This document shows positions 52,374 through 61,398 of a stretch of 64,000 bases of DNA, piece by piece. Source of the DNA: Pseudomonadota bacterium (lineage in GTDB: Bacteria; Myxococcota; Myxococcia; Myxococcales; Myxococcaceae); contig JAFAAN010000120.1 of NCBI GenBank assembly GCA_023426545.1, forward strand, positions 54,743-118,742. Reading direction: 5' to 3'. The notes under the pieces were generated by a model. It did no database searches. It was not told the DNA's origin and was given only the letters and a program-made list of their open reading frames with translations. Positions within the stretch are counted from its first letter, which is position 1. Every line of letters starts with the position of its first letter. Made by a program: the position numbers and the translations under genes.

Positions 52374-54470
52374 TCAAGCACCCGGGAGGGAAAGCGCGAC
52401 ACGCTGACGGCTGGCGCCCAGCTCCAGGTGCGTCACGCCGGAAGCCGGTGGCCCCAACATGGGCACGATGAACCAGCTCGCGCGCAGCAACGCGTCATCC
52501 ATTCGCCTCGCGGCACCGGGCACCAGCATGCGCTCGACGCTCCCAGCCGGTCCCTGGAAACGCACCCGCAAGGGGTGGAGCGCCCCATGCGCGCGAACGT
52601 AGAAGGCGTACTGGTCACGCCCACCGCCAGCATGGCCCGCCGCGACACCGAGCACCTCCATGTCCCCTTCCCGGAAGGAGAGCGGCGTGACGCCCTCCGG
52701 CAATGGGGTGGGCTCAGTACGGGGCGCATCCAGGTCATAGGCCCGTAGCGCTGCGGAGGGTGCCACCCCCGGGACGGCGGTGTAGCGCTCCGCGAGCGGC
52801 GAGACGAGATAGGGGTGGTAGCCGCGGCGGCGGGCCGTGGGCTCGTCCGGCGCCCGCCGATACGCCATGCGATTGCTCCAGAACATGAGGCTCAGGTACT
52901 CCATGGAGTGAGGCACGTCCGAGTCCTGAGCCAGGAAGAGCACGCTCCGCTCCGGGGTTGCCGTGGCAAGCGCCTGCCCCACCTCGCGGGAGTAGCTGAG
53001 GTACAGGTCTTCCATGTGGCTCGCCACGTACCGCGCGCGCGCCACGGGAAAGGTGACGGCCAGGTGCCAGGCCAACACGCCCGAGGCCAACGCCCCCAGA
53101 GCGATGACACCCCATGCGCGCAGCCGCGGCAGGCCCCGCCACAGCACCACCACCAGCGCTGACGCGACGGCGGCGAGGAGCACTCCCTCCGCGAGCCCCG
53201 GCATGGACCGCGTCTGAGCCAGGAAGGCCGGGAGCACGGTGCGCACGCGCCCCAGCCGCGGCAGGTGCTCGACGAACCAGGGGGTGGAGAAGCCCGCCAC
53301 CAGGGCCGCCGCGAGCGCGGGATGACGTCTCACGTCCGAGCCCACGATGGCCAGCCCGGCCAGGACGGCAGGCACCGCGCCCCACGCGATGGCGGGCACC
53401 TTGACCACGCTCAGCGAGAGGATGAGCCATGTCGCGCCCACCCACAGCGCGAGCCCCACCACCTCCAGCTCCCGCTTCCGCACGGCGCGCGCCAGCAGCC
53501 ACACGAAGGCGAGCAGCGGCACCACGGCCGGAAGCGGCGTGAAGCTCAGGGTGTTCATCTCGTTGAGCAGCGCGTCCACGGGCCGGTGCCATGGCCCCAC
53601 GTCCACCGTCGGGTCCGCGAAGAGGTGCGCACGAGTGACGCGCGCCTCCAGGTCATGCAGCTCGGGCCAGCGCCACGCGGAGTAGAGGCTCCAGGGCGCC
53701 GCCACCACCGCGGCCGTCGCCCCCATGGCGGCCACCGTGCCGAAGCGGGGCCCCGGACAGAAGCGCAGCCGGCGCAGTCCCCACAGCGTCACCGCGATGC
53801 CCAGCGGCGTCAGCGCGAGCCCCGTCTTGCAGAGAAAGCCCAGGCCCACGGCGGCGCCCGCGGCGATGCCCCACCGCCAGGAGTCCTCCCGCGTGGCATG
53901 AAGCAGCAGGGCCACCGCGACGGAGACGCAGCCCGTCAATGTGCAGTCCGTCACATCCCCGAAGATGCGTCCCTGGACGAGCTGCCAGCCAAAGGGCATC
54001 GCGAGGAACCCCGCGGCTCCCAGCGAGGCCCAGACGCGGCCGGCGGGGCGCCTGGCGAGGAGGTAGAGGGACACCGCCGCGGCCAGGTGCCCCAGGAGCG
54101 AGGCGAGCCGCAACGCCAGCGGCGTGACGCCCACGACGTGCATCATCAGGGCCCCGAACCAGAAGGGCCCGGTGGGCTTGTGCAACCAGATGTGCGCGGC
54201 CCACCAGTGGCGCAGGTCGACCGGATAGAGCGGGTCCTTGTAGAGGTGCGGCGTGAAGAAGGTGTCATGCGTGCCGCGCGTGGCGGCCTGATGCATCGCC
54301 TCGTCCCAGATGAAGATGGCGGGGTGCGCCAGGTGCGGCGCGAGCTGCATGAGGCCCCAGACGAGGAGCAGCGCGATGAGCAGCCCATCGCGCCGCGTCC
54401 GGAAGACCTCTGGGGATACGGCGTTCGGGGCGTCGGTGTGCATCGCGGCCAGGGCGCCGGATACCACCAT
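52374..54470 (-). CDS. Integral-membrane glycosyltransferase (GT39/ArnT-like)
   Basis: 698 residues from ATG 54470 with CAGGG upstream; TTG 54524, overlapping the preceding stop, is possible but weaker. The N-terminal WDEAMHQAATRG (acidic residue after the first helix) and about eleven membrane helices are typical of GT-C enzymes such as PMT/ArnT, which use a lipid-linked sugar. The last 160 residues form a periplasmic domain. It closes the polysaccharide operon and would add a sugar on the periplasmic side. Confidence 0.78.
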   Translation of the reverse strand: MVVSGALAAMHTDAPNAVSPEVFRTRRDGLLIALLLVWGLMQLAPHLAHPAIFIWDEAMHQAATRGTHDTFFTPHLYKDPLYPVDLRHWWAAHIWLHKPTGPFWFGALMMHVVGVTPLALRLASLLGHLAAAVSLYLLARRPAGRVWASLGAAGFLAMPFGWQLVQGRIFGDVTDCTLTGCVSVAVALLLHATREDSWRWGIAAGAAVGLGFLCKTGLALTPLGIAVTLWGLRRLRFCPGPRFGTVAAMGATAAVVAAPWSLYSAWRWPELHDLEARVTRAHLFADPTVDVGPWHRPVDALLNEMNTLSFTPLPAVVPLLAFVWLLARAVRKRELEVVGLALWVGATWLILSLSVVKVPAIAWGAVPAVLAGLAIVGSDVRRHPALAAALVAGFSTPWFVEHLPRLGRVRTVLPAFLAQTRSMPGLAEGVLLAAVASALVVVLWRGLPRLRAWGVIALGALASGVLAWHLAVTFPVARARYVASHMEDLYLSYSREVGQALATATPERSVLFLAQDSDVPHSMEYLSLMFWSNRMAYRRAPDEPTARRRGYHPYLVSPLAERYTAVPGVAPSAALRAYDLDAPRTEPTPLPEGVTPLSFREGDMEVLGVAAGHAGGGRDQYAFYVRAHGALHPLRVRFQGPAGSVERMLVPGAARRMDDALLRASWFIVPMLGPPASGVTHLELGASRQRVALSLPGA

Positions 54471-54520
54471 GAATGCCCTGGAGCCACCAGCCCAGGCCCC
54501 CGGTCCGGGAGCCTGCGCCC

Positions 54521-55819
54521 TCAATCACGCCCGATGCCGATGTACGTGAAGCCCTCGTCCCGCGCGAGCCGCGGGTCGAGCACGTTGCGGCCGTCGAAGA
54601 TGATGGGACGGCGCATCAAGCTCCGGAGGCGCTTGAGGTCGGGGCGGCGGAACTCGTTCCACTCGGTGACCAGGAAGACGCCGTCCGCGCCCTCGGCGGC
54701 CTCGTAGCAGGTGGGCGCATACGCCACCCGCTCACCGAAGTAGTCGCGCGCCACGGCCCCGGCGACCGGGTCATGGCACTGCACCCGCGCGCCCTTTCCG
54801 AGCAGCCCTTCGATGAGCTCCACCGAGGGCGCCTCGCGCATGTCGTCCGTCTTCGGCTTGAAGGCCAGTCCCCACACCGCGAAGGTGTGATTGTCCAGCG
54901 AGCCGTAGAGCTTCAGCGCCTTGGTGAGCAGGCAGCGCTTCTGCCGGGAGTTGGTGTTCTCCACCGCCCGCAGCAGGTCCAGCTCCACGCCCACGTCGCG
55001 CGCGGTGGACATCAACGCCCGCACGTCCTTGGGGAAGCAGCTGCCGCCGTACCCGATGCCCGGGTAGAGAAAGGCATAGCCGATGCGGCGGTCCGCCCCC
55101 ATTCCCTTGCGCACCATGTCCACGTTGGCGCCCACGCGCTCACACAGCAGCGCCATGTCGTTCATGAACGAGATGCGGGTGGCGAGCATCGCGTTGGCCG
55201 CGTACTTGGTGAGCTCCGCCGAGTGGGGGTCCATGAAGAGGATGGGGTTCTCCGTCCGCACGAAGGGGGCGTACAGGTCCGCCATCAGCTTTCGCGCCCG
55301 CTCTGACGACGTGCCGATGACGACCCGGTCCGGCTTGAGGAAGTCGTCGAGCGCGGCGCCTTCCTTGAGGAACTCGGGGTTGGACACGACGTCGAAGGCG
55401 ACCTCGGTGCAGCGGGCCACCACGGCCCGGACCTGGTCCGACGTCCCGACGGGCACCGTGCTCTTGTTCACGATGACGGTGTAGCGCCGCAGTGACCGGC
55501 CAATCTGCTCGGCGGCCGACAGCACGTGTTGAAGGTCCGCCCCGCCCCGCTCCGACTGCGGCGTCCCCACCGCGATGAAGACGGCCTGCGAGGGTGACAC
55601 CGCCTCGGGCAGGGCGTCCGTGAAGTGCAGCCGCCGCGCGGCCACGTTCCGCCGCACCAGCTCCTCCAGCCCGGGCTCGTACAGCGGAATCTCCCCGCGC
55701 TGAAGCGCCTGCACCTTGCGCGTGTCCATGTCCACGCAGGTGACGTCGTGGCCCGACTCCGCGAAGCAGGTCCCCGCGACGAGCCCGACATATCCGGTCC
55801 CGATGATGGCAATGCGCAT
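54521..55819 (-). CDS. ugd: UDP-glucose 6-dehydrogenase
   Basis: 432 residues. The Rossmann motif GTGYVGLVAGTCFAESGHDV at the start, catalytic Cys261 in GYGGSCFPKDV, and the Lys in NPEFLKEGAALDDFL are diagnostic. It oxidises UDP-glucose twice to UDP-glucuronate for capsule or exopolysaccharide. It starts 19 bases after the upstream glycosyltransferase stop and overlaps or abuts the GT39-like gene. Confidence 0.95.
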   Translation of the reverse strand: MRIAIIGTGYVGLVAGTCFAESGHDVTCVDMDTRKVQALQRGEIPLYEPGLEELVRRNVAARRLHFTDALPEAVSPSQAVFIAVGTPQSERGGADLQHVLSAAEQIGRSLRRYTVIVNKSTVPVGTSDQVRAVVARCTEVAFDVVSNPEFLKEGAALDDFLKPDRVVIGTSSERARKLMADLYAPFVRTENPILFMDPHSAELTKYAANAMLATRISFMNDMALLCERVGANVDMVRKGMGADRRIGYAFLYPGIGYGGSCFPKDVRALMSTARDVGVELDLLRAVENTNSRQKRCLLTKALKLYGSLDNHTFAVWGLAFKPKTDDMREAPSVELIEGLLGKGARVQCHDPVAGAVARDYFGERVAYAPTCYEAAEGADGVFLVTEWNEFRRPDLKRLRSLMRRPIIFDGRNVLDPRLARDEGFTYIGIGRD

Positions 55820-55838
55820 GGTGATGTCCCTCCGTCCG

Positions 55839-56906
55839 CTAGGGTCCCCGCTCCGCGCTCAGGACGTAGTCCTCCAGGGTCCGCGCGCGATGCTCCGCCG
55901 TGTGCTCCGCCAGCACGCGCTGCCGCGCCCGCTGGCCCATGGCCCGGCGCTCCCGCTCCGGGACCTCCCGGAGGTAGCGCAGCGTCTCCTCTCCCGAGCG
56001 CGAGACGAACAGCTCCCGCCCTGGCTCGAAGAAGGTCTCCAGCCCCGCCCAGTCATCGCTGATGACGGGCACGCCACAGGCCGCGGCCTCGAACAGGCGC
56101 ACGCTGGGCGAGTAGCCCGCCCGCACCATGTCCGCGCGGGTGATGTTCAGCGTGAAGCGCTGGGCGTTGTAGAAGGCCGGGTGCTCGGGGGGCGCCAGGT
56201 GCTCCACGCGGGTGACGTTGTCCGGCCAGCGGAGCTGCTCTGGGTACTGAGGCCCCGCGACGGCGAAGCGCCCCTCCGGCCAGGCCCGCGCGGCGTCCAG
56301 CATCAGCCGCTCCAGCACCGGCTGCCGGTCCTCGCTGTAGGTCCCCAGGTAGCCCAGCTCCCAGCGCGGCTCGCACTGAGCCGGGACATGCAGCTCCGGA
56401 TCGCAGGCGCAGTAGAGCGGACGCGCGGCCGGCGAGCCGAGCTCCCGCTCGATGCGCTCCAGCGTGGGGCCCCCGGTGAAGGACAGGTAGAGCCGGTAGC
56501 CCGGCACCAGCTCCGGCCGCAGGTACTCGCAGTCGCCGCGAGCGAGCCGCGCCAGCGTCACCGGGGTGTCGATGTCATAGAAGGCGGTGATGCCACGCGC
56601 GGTCCGCTGCACCCACGCGCCCACCTCCACGCCCTGGGGCACGTACGAGCCCACCACCACCAGCTCCGCCCCGCGCACGTCCGCGGTGAAGCGCTCGGCC
56701 AGGTCGTCCAGGTGGGCGTACAGCTCGGTGCGTCCGTGCGGCGGGTGAGGTAGGTCCCGGTTGGCCGCGTACCAGGGCACGTCGCGCTCCAGGAACAGCA
56801 CGTCATGCCCCCGCCGCGACAGCCCGCGCACCAGCCCCCGGTACGTGGTCGCGTGGCCGTTTCCCCAGCTCGAGGTGATGGACAGCCCGAGGATGACGAC
56901 CTTCAT
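55839..56906 (-). CDS. CgeB-like glycosyltransferase 3
   Basis: 355 residues. ATG 56906 overlaps the stop of the preceding gene by four bases (ATGA). The N-terminus is the GT-B Rossmann strand MKVVILGLSITSSWGNGHAT. The C-terminal domain (SPSVRLFEAAACGVPVISDD, FFEPGRELFVSRSGEETLRY) is the Glyco_trans_1_2 (CgeB) fold, ending in a basic helix. Donor and acceptor are not evident. It is one of three consecutive paralogues. Confidence 0.85.
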   Translation of the reverse strand: MKVVILGLSITSSWGNGHATTYRGLVRGLSRRGHDVLFLERDVPWYAANRDLPHPPHGRTELYAHLDDLAERFTADVRGAELVVVGSYVPQGVEVGAWVQRTARGITAFYDIDTPVTLARLARGDCEYLRPELVPGYRLYLSFTGGPTLERIERELGSPAARPLYCACDPELHVPAQCEPRWELGYLGTYSEDRQPVLERLMLDAARAWPEGRFAVAGPQYPEQLRWPDNVTRVEHLAPPEHPAFYNAQRFTLNITRADMVRAGYSPSVRLFEAAACGVPVISDDWAGLETFFEPGRELFVSRSGEETLRYLREVPERERRAMGQRARQRVLAEHTAEHRARTLEDYVLSAERGP

Positions 56907-58018
56907 GCGACACACTCCTGCGTCGGGGTAGAGGGTGCGGCGCGAAGGCCCAGCGCCGCCTCCACCTGGGAGACGCGGTGCCTGTAGGTGTGCTTGGCCA
57001 GCACGCGCCGGAGCGCGGCCTGTCCGATTCGCCGAGCCTCGGGCTCCGTCAACCGGCGCACGTGCTCGGCCACGTCCTCACCGGAGCGCGCGACGAGGAC
57101 CTCCCGCCCGGGCTCCAGGAACAGCTCCACGCCCTCGAACGCGTCGGTGATGAGGCACGCGCCGGCGCCGGCCGCCTCGAAGACGCGCGTGGCGGGCGAG
57201 AAGCCCAGGCGGGCCATGCTGTCACGGTGGATGTTGAGCACCGCCCTGGCGGAGCAGTTCAGCGCGTTGTGCTCGTGCGTATAGACATGGCCCAGGTTCG
57301 TCACGTTGGGGGGCAAGGGCCGCGCGTCCCAGCCACTCCCTCCCAGCAGGAAGCGCGCACCGGGCAGCCGCTCCGCGGCCTGGAGGAAGAAGGACTCTAC
57401 CCGGGCCTCCCGGTCCGGAAGCCGGTTGCCGAGGAAGGCCAGGTCCCCCGAGAAGCGGGCGTCCACCGGCGCGGGGTGGTGCGTGGCGGGGTCCAGCGCG
57501 TTGTAGATGGGGACGCACTGCCTGGCCCCCAGCGCCCGGTAGGCGGACACCACCGGCGCGCCGCCCCCGTAGGTGAAGACGTGGTCATACCGGGGGACGA
57601 GCGCCCGGAGCGGGTCGGCGGGGTCCTGCTCCAGCCGCTCCAACGTCGCGGGCGCGTCCACGTCCCAGAACACCACCTGGGCGCCCGGGCGCCGCAGGTC
57701 GAGCACTCGGGCCTCCAGCAGGGCATCGAACACGCCCACGCCGCTGGCCTTCACCACCACGTCGGCGCGACGTGCCTCCTCCAGACACCGCTCCACGCCT
57801 TCCGTGCCCTGCCCGGCGTAGACGACCACGCGCGCCCAGTCCGGGTCCTCCATGTCCCGGTGCTGCTGGCGCCCGAAGGCGTCCGGCTCGTAGAAGGTCA
57901 CCTGGTGCCCCCGCGCGTGCAGCGCGCGGATGAGGCCCCGGTAGTAGGTCGCCGCGCCATTCCAGTAGGCGGAGACGAGGCTGGAGCCGAAGAAAGCGAT
58001 GCGAAGTCCCCTGCTCAT
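56903..58018 (-). CDS. CgeB-like glycosyltransferase 2
   Basis: 371 residues. ATG 58018 overlaps the upstream stop by four bases. The opening LRIAFFGSSLVSAYWNGAAT is close to that of the next gene in the operon. The C-terminal domain has SPATRVFEAAGAGACLITDA and FLEPGREVLVARSGEDVAEH. Shares layout and motifs with its two neighbours. Confidence 0.85.
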   Translation of the reverse strand: MSRGLRIAFFGSSLVSAYWNGAATYYRGLIRALHARGHQVTFYEPDAFGRQQHRDMEDPDWARVVVYAGQGTEGVERCLEEARRADVVVKASGVGVFDALLEARVLDLRRPGAQVVFWDVDAPATLERLEQDPADPLRALVPRYDHVFTYGGGAPVVSAYRALGARQCVPIYNALDPATHHPAPVDARFSGDLAFLGNRLPDREARVESFFLQAAERLPGARFLLGGSGWDARPLPPNVTNLGHVYTHEHNALNCSARAVLNIHRDSMARLGFSPATRVFEAAGAGACLITDAFEGVELFLEPGREVLVARSGEDVAEHVRRLTEPEARRIGQAALRRVLAKHTYRHRVSQVEAALGLRAAPSTPTQECVA

Positions 58019-59154
58019 GCGGTGACCCTCCCCTGTGGCAAGGCCCCCTCCTCCGCGGCAAGGGGCCCCAGTGACGCGTGGATGCGCAGCAGCTCGTCCA
58101 CGCGGTGTGCGCACGTATGGCGCGCGAGCACCGTCCGGCGTCCGTGCTCGGCGAGTTCGCGGCGTAAGTCCGCGTCCGCCAGCAACGCCCGCAGGTGGCC
58201 GCGCATCCGCGCGCCGCTGTCCGCGACCAGGTAGTCGCGCCCCGGCGTGAAGAGACCTTCCGCGTCCCGCCACGGCGCGCTCACCAGGGGAATGCCGCAG
58301 GCGAGCGCCTCGAAGGGGCGGATGGTGGGGATGCCGGGCAGCGACGTGGCGTAGGGCCGCCGGGGCACGTGGAGCGTCACCCGCGCCCGCGCGAACGCCT
58401 CCGGCACCCGGTGGTTGGGCAGCCATCCGGCATAGGTGAGCCCCGCTCGCGCCAGCGCCTCGCGCGCGGCGTCCGGATAGCGCACCCCGTGGACGCGCGC
58501 CCTCAAGCCCAGCGCGTGTGCCGGTTCGAGCAGGAACTCGTGCAGCTCCGCGGTGCGCTCGTCGTCGCCCCAGTTGCCAATCCAGACGACGTCATCCTCC
58601 GGAGCCGCCTCGGGCTTCGGGTGGAACACGCGCGTGTCCGCGGCCTCGTGCCAGGTCCACGCCCTCCGCGCCCAGCCCCGCTCCAGGTAGAGCCGCCGGA
58701 GGATGTCCCCGAAGGCCAGCACGCCGTCATAGTGGGTCAGCTCGTAGCGGCCCAGCTCCTCCGGGGCGCTCACCCCGCGGTGGTGCGTGTCGTGGAAGAG
58801 CAGCCGGAAGGAGCCGCCCACCTTGCGGCGCTCGCCCAGGCGGCGCACGAGCGCTGGCGGGCTCCACTCATGGACGATGACGAGCTGGGCGCCGTCCAGG
58901 GCCCGGTCCAGGTCCAGCGTCTCCAGCTCGTACCGCGCCGGGCGCACCCGGGGATAGATGCGACGAACCTCCTCCAACACCGCGGGGCCCTCCGGCTCCG
59001 CCAGGAGGTTGTGCAGGCTCCAGGCGTCCGCGGGCTCGAAGACGCGGACGTCATGGCCCCGCTCCACCAGCTCCGTCACCACGCCGCGCAGGAAGTGCGC
59101 GTTGCCGTGGTTCCAGTCCGACAGGAGCGAGTGACAGAAGAAGACGATGCGCAT
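58015..59154 (-). CDS. CgeB-like glycosyltransferase 1
   Basis: 379 residues. ATG 59154, with GGGAGGG upstream, is preferred to a TTG at 59178. MRIVFFCHSLLSDWNHGNAH opens the GT-B fold; the C-terminal domain has RPFEALACGIPLVSAPWRD and LFTPGRDYLVADSGARMRGH. The protein probably adds one residue of the same polymer as the two following paralogues. Confidence 0.85.
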   Translation of the reverse strand: MRIVFFCHSLLSDWNHGNAHFLRGVVTELVERGHDVRVFEPADAWSLHNLLAEPEGPAVLEEVRRIYPRVRPARYELETLDLDRALDGAQLVIVHEWSPPALVRRLGERRKVGGSFRLLFHDTHHRGVSAPEELGRYELTHYDGVLAFGDILRRLYLERGWARRAWTWHEAADTRVFHPKPEAAPEDDVVWIGNWGDDERTAELHEFLLEPAHALGLRARVHGVRYPDAAREALARAGLTYAGWLPNHRVPEAFARARVTLHVPRRPYATSLPGIPTIRPFEALACGIPLVSAPWRDAEGLFTPGRDYLVADSGARMRGHLRALLADADLRRELAEHGRRTVLARHTCAHRVDELLRIHASLGPLAAEEGALPQGRVTA

Positions 59155-59174
59155 GCCCGCGAGCCCTCCCGTCG

Positions 59175-60317
59175 TCAAGGCACGCCGAGCGCGAGGCCGG
59201 CCTCGGGCAGCACCGGGCGCGCGAGGAGCGTGGTGTAGAGCCGCAGGTAGTCCTCCGCCATGCGGCGAGGGCTCAGGGCCAGCGCGCGGGCCCGGGCCTT
59301 CACGGCCATGCCTCTGCGGCGAGGCGCATCATCCAGGAGCGCGCTCAGCTCGCGGGCCAGCCCGTCCAGGTCGTCCGGGTGTACGAACACCGCGGCGTCC
59401 GCCCACACCTCGCGCAGGCTGGGGATGTCTCCCAGCACCAGGGCGCACCCCGACAGCGCGGCCTCCAGCGCCGACAGGCCGAAGGGCTCGTAGCGCACCG
59501 GCAGGGCATAGATGGCCGCGCGGCCCATCCACGCGGCGAGCGCCTCCGGCGAGAGCTGGCCCAGCGGCTCGGTGTTCCTCGCGCGGACGACCCTTCCGCC
59601 CCCGGGGTGCCGCGTCTCCCCCGCGACGCGCACGGGACAGGACAGCCGGGGGGCCACGGCCTCCAGCGCCGCCAGGTTCTTCGCCTCGTCCCAGAGCCGG
59701 CCCGCCGCGAGGACGAAGCGCTCCTTGGGGGCCGCGGTGAAGGCCTCCGGCCGGCGCGCGTTCGGAATCACGCAGGTGGGCGGAAGCGGCCCGTAATGCC
59801 GCTGGAGCGACGCGAGCATCGCCGCGCTGGGCGCCACCACCCGGTCCACCGCGCGCAGCCCGCGCCGCACCTCTCGCCGGTAGCGCGCGTAGCGCGCGGG
59901 CGCGGGCGCTCCCAGGACCGCCTCCCACCAGGACAGGACGCACGAGTGGGCCACCACGACGGACGGCGCCCGCCAGGGCAGCGCGCCATGGACATAGCCG
60001 TTGAGGTGGACGATGTCGGGCGCGAGCCGCGCCTCCAGTGACAGGAGCCATCGACCGGAGGCGCGAACGTCCTCCCAGGGCGCGTCCATCCACTCCAGCC
60101 GGTAGGTGCTCTCATGGAGGCGCAGCCCCGGGACGCTCCGCGCCGCCTCGGCCTGCATCGCGGTCACCGGCTCGCCCATCGTCGCCAGCTCCACCTGGAC
60201 CTCCGCCTCGGCGAAGGCGCGGCAGAGCTCCAGCGCATAGGTCCACACGCCCCCGACGGTGTCGGTGGTCATCAGGACCCGGCGGATGAGCCGCCCCCTA
60301 GCCAGCGTGGGCTTCAC
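59175..60317 (-). CDS. GT4 family glycosyltransferase
   Basis: 380 residues, GTG at 60317 behind GGGGGCGTCAC; it overlaps the upstream stop by 20 bases. N-terminal strand RRVLMTTDTVGGVWTYALEL and the C-terminal motif YALPVRYEPFGLSALEAALS are classical for GT4 enzymes. It transfers a sugar from a nucleotide donor. Its position after two epimerase genes suggests its donor is their product. Confidence 0.9.
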   Translation of the reverse strand: MKPTLARGRLIRRVLMTTDTVGGVWTYALELCRAFAEAEVQVELATMGEPVTAMQAEAARSVPGLRLHESTYRLEWMDAPWEDVRASGRWLLSLEARLAPDIVHLNGYVHGALPWRAPSVVVAHSCVLSWWEAVLGAPAPARYARYRREVRRGLRAVDRVVAPSAAMLASLQRHYGPLPPTCVIPNARRPEAFTAAPKERFVLAAGRLWDEAKNLAALEAVAPRLSCPVRVAGETRHPGGGRVVRARNTEPLGQLSPEALAAWMGRAAIYALPVRYEPFGLSALEAALSGCALVLGDIPSLREVWADAAVFVHPDDLDGLARELSALLDDAPRRRGMAVKARARALALSPRRMAEDYLRLYTTLLARPVLPEAGLALGVP

Positions 60318-61398
60318 GTGACGCCCCCAGCCCGGCCCCCGCCGGCTGCTCCCGCACCAGTGTCCTCAGCCAATCGTGGAGGCGGTCCACGCCCTCGCGG
60401 ACGTCCACCTGGGGCGCCCACCCCGTGGCCGCCTGGAACTTCCGGGTGTCGGAGACGTAGTAGCGCTGGTCTCCGGTGCGCCAACCCTCGAACTCGACCG
60501 CGGGCCGCAGGCCGGTGCGCTGCGTGATGAGCCCCAGCAACTCCAGCAGGCTCACCGTCCGCCCGGGGCCACCGCCGATGTTGAAGGCCTGCCCCTTGAG
60601 CCGCCCGATGTGCTGCTGCGCCAGCACGAGCGCGCGCACCAGGTCCTTCACGTCGAGGATGTCGCGCACCTGCTTGCCATCCCCGTAGAGCGTGAGCGGC
60701 TGGCCTTCGAGCGCGCGCAGGAGGAAGTGCGCGACCCAGCCCTGGTCCTCGGTGCCGAACTGGCGGGGGCCGTAGATGCAGCTCATCCGGAACACCACCG
60801 TCCGGAGCCCGTACGCCCGCGCGTAGTCGAGCACGTACTGGTCCGCCGCCCCCTTGGAGCAGCCATAGGGGCTCTCGAAGTCCAGCGGACAGCCCTCACC
60901 CACGCCCTCGCTCCGAAGGCGCGCGTCGCGAGGCTCGTAGCGACTGGGCCCCTGGACCAGCTCCAGCCCGGACAGGTTGCCGTAGACCTTGTTGGTGGAG
61001 GTGAAGACGAGCGAGGCGGGATGCTCCATGGCCCGCAGCGCCTCCAGCACGTTCAAGGTGCCGCCCGCGTTGACCTCGAAGTCGGTGACGGGCGTCTCCA
61101 GGCTGGTCGTGACGGCCACCTGGGCCGCGAAGTGGAAGACCTGCGTGGCGCCGAGCACGGCCTGCTTCACCGCGTAGGCGTCGCGCACGTCCGCCATCAT
61201 CACCTCCAGCCGGGAGCCATGACGCGCCTGGAGCCAGCGCAGGTTGTGCACCACGCCCGGCCGCGCCAGGTTGTCGACGACGCGCACGGACCGCCCCTCG
61301 GACAAGTAGTGGTCCGCCAGGTTGGAGCCGATGAAGCCGGCGCCCCCCAAGATGACCGTCCGCCCGCCCTCCTCCGTCCACCGTTCCGCCGCGCTCAT
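60298..61398 (-). CDS. NAD-dependent epimerase/dehydratase (CDP-paratose 2-epimerase-like)
   Basis: 366 residues; ATG 61398 overlaps the preceding stop (ATGA). NAD motif VILGGAGFIGSNLADHYL; active site YGCSKGAADQYV (YxxxK); the signature CIYGPRQFGTEDQGWVAHFL and YGDGKQVRDIL closely match CDP-paratose/tyvelose 2-epimerases as I recall them. The true substrate may be another NDP-sugar. Confidence 0.85.
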   Translation of the reverse strand: MSAAERWTEEGGRTVILGGAGFIGSNLADHYLSEGRSVRVVDNLARPGVVHNLRWLQARHGSRLEVMMADVRDAYAVKQAVLGATQVFHFAAQVAVTTSLETPVTDFEVNAGGTLNVLEALRAMEHPASLVFTSTNKVYGNLSGLELVQGPSRYEPRDARLRSEGVGEGCPLDFESPYGCSKGAADQYVLDYARAYGLRTVVFRMSCIYGPRQFGTEDQGWVAHFLLRALEGQPLTLYGDGKQVRDILDVKDLVRALVLAQQHIGRLKGQAFNIGGGPGRTVSLLELLGLITQRTGLRPAVEFEGWRTGDQRYYVSDTRKFQAATGWAPQVDVREGVDRLHDWLRTLVREQPAGAGLGASREAHAG

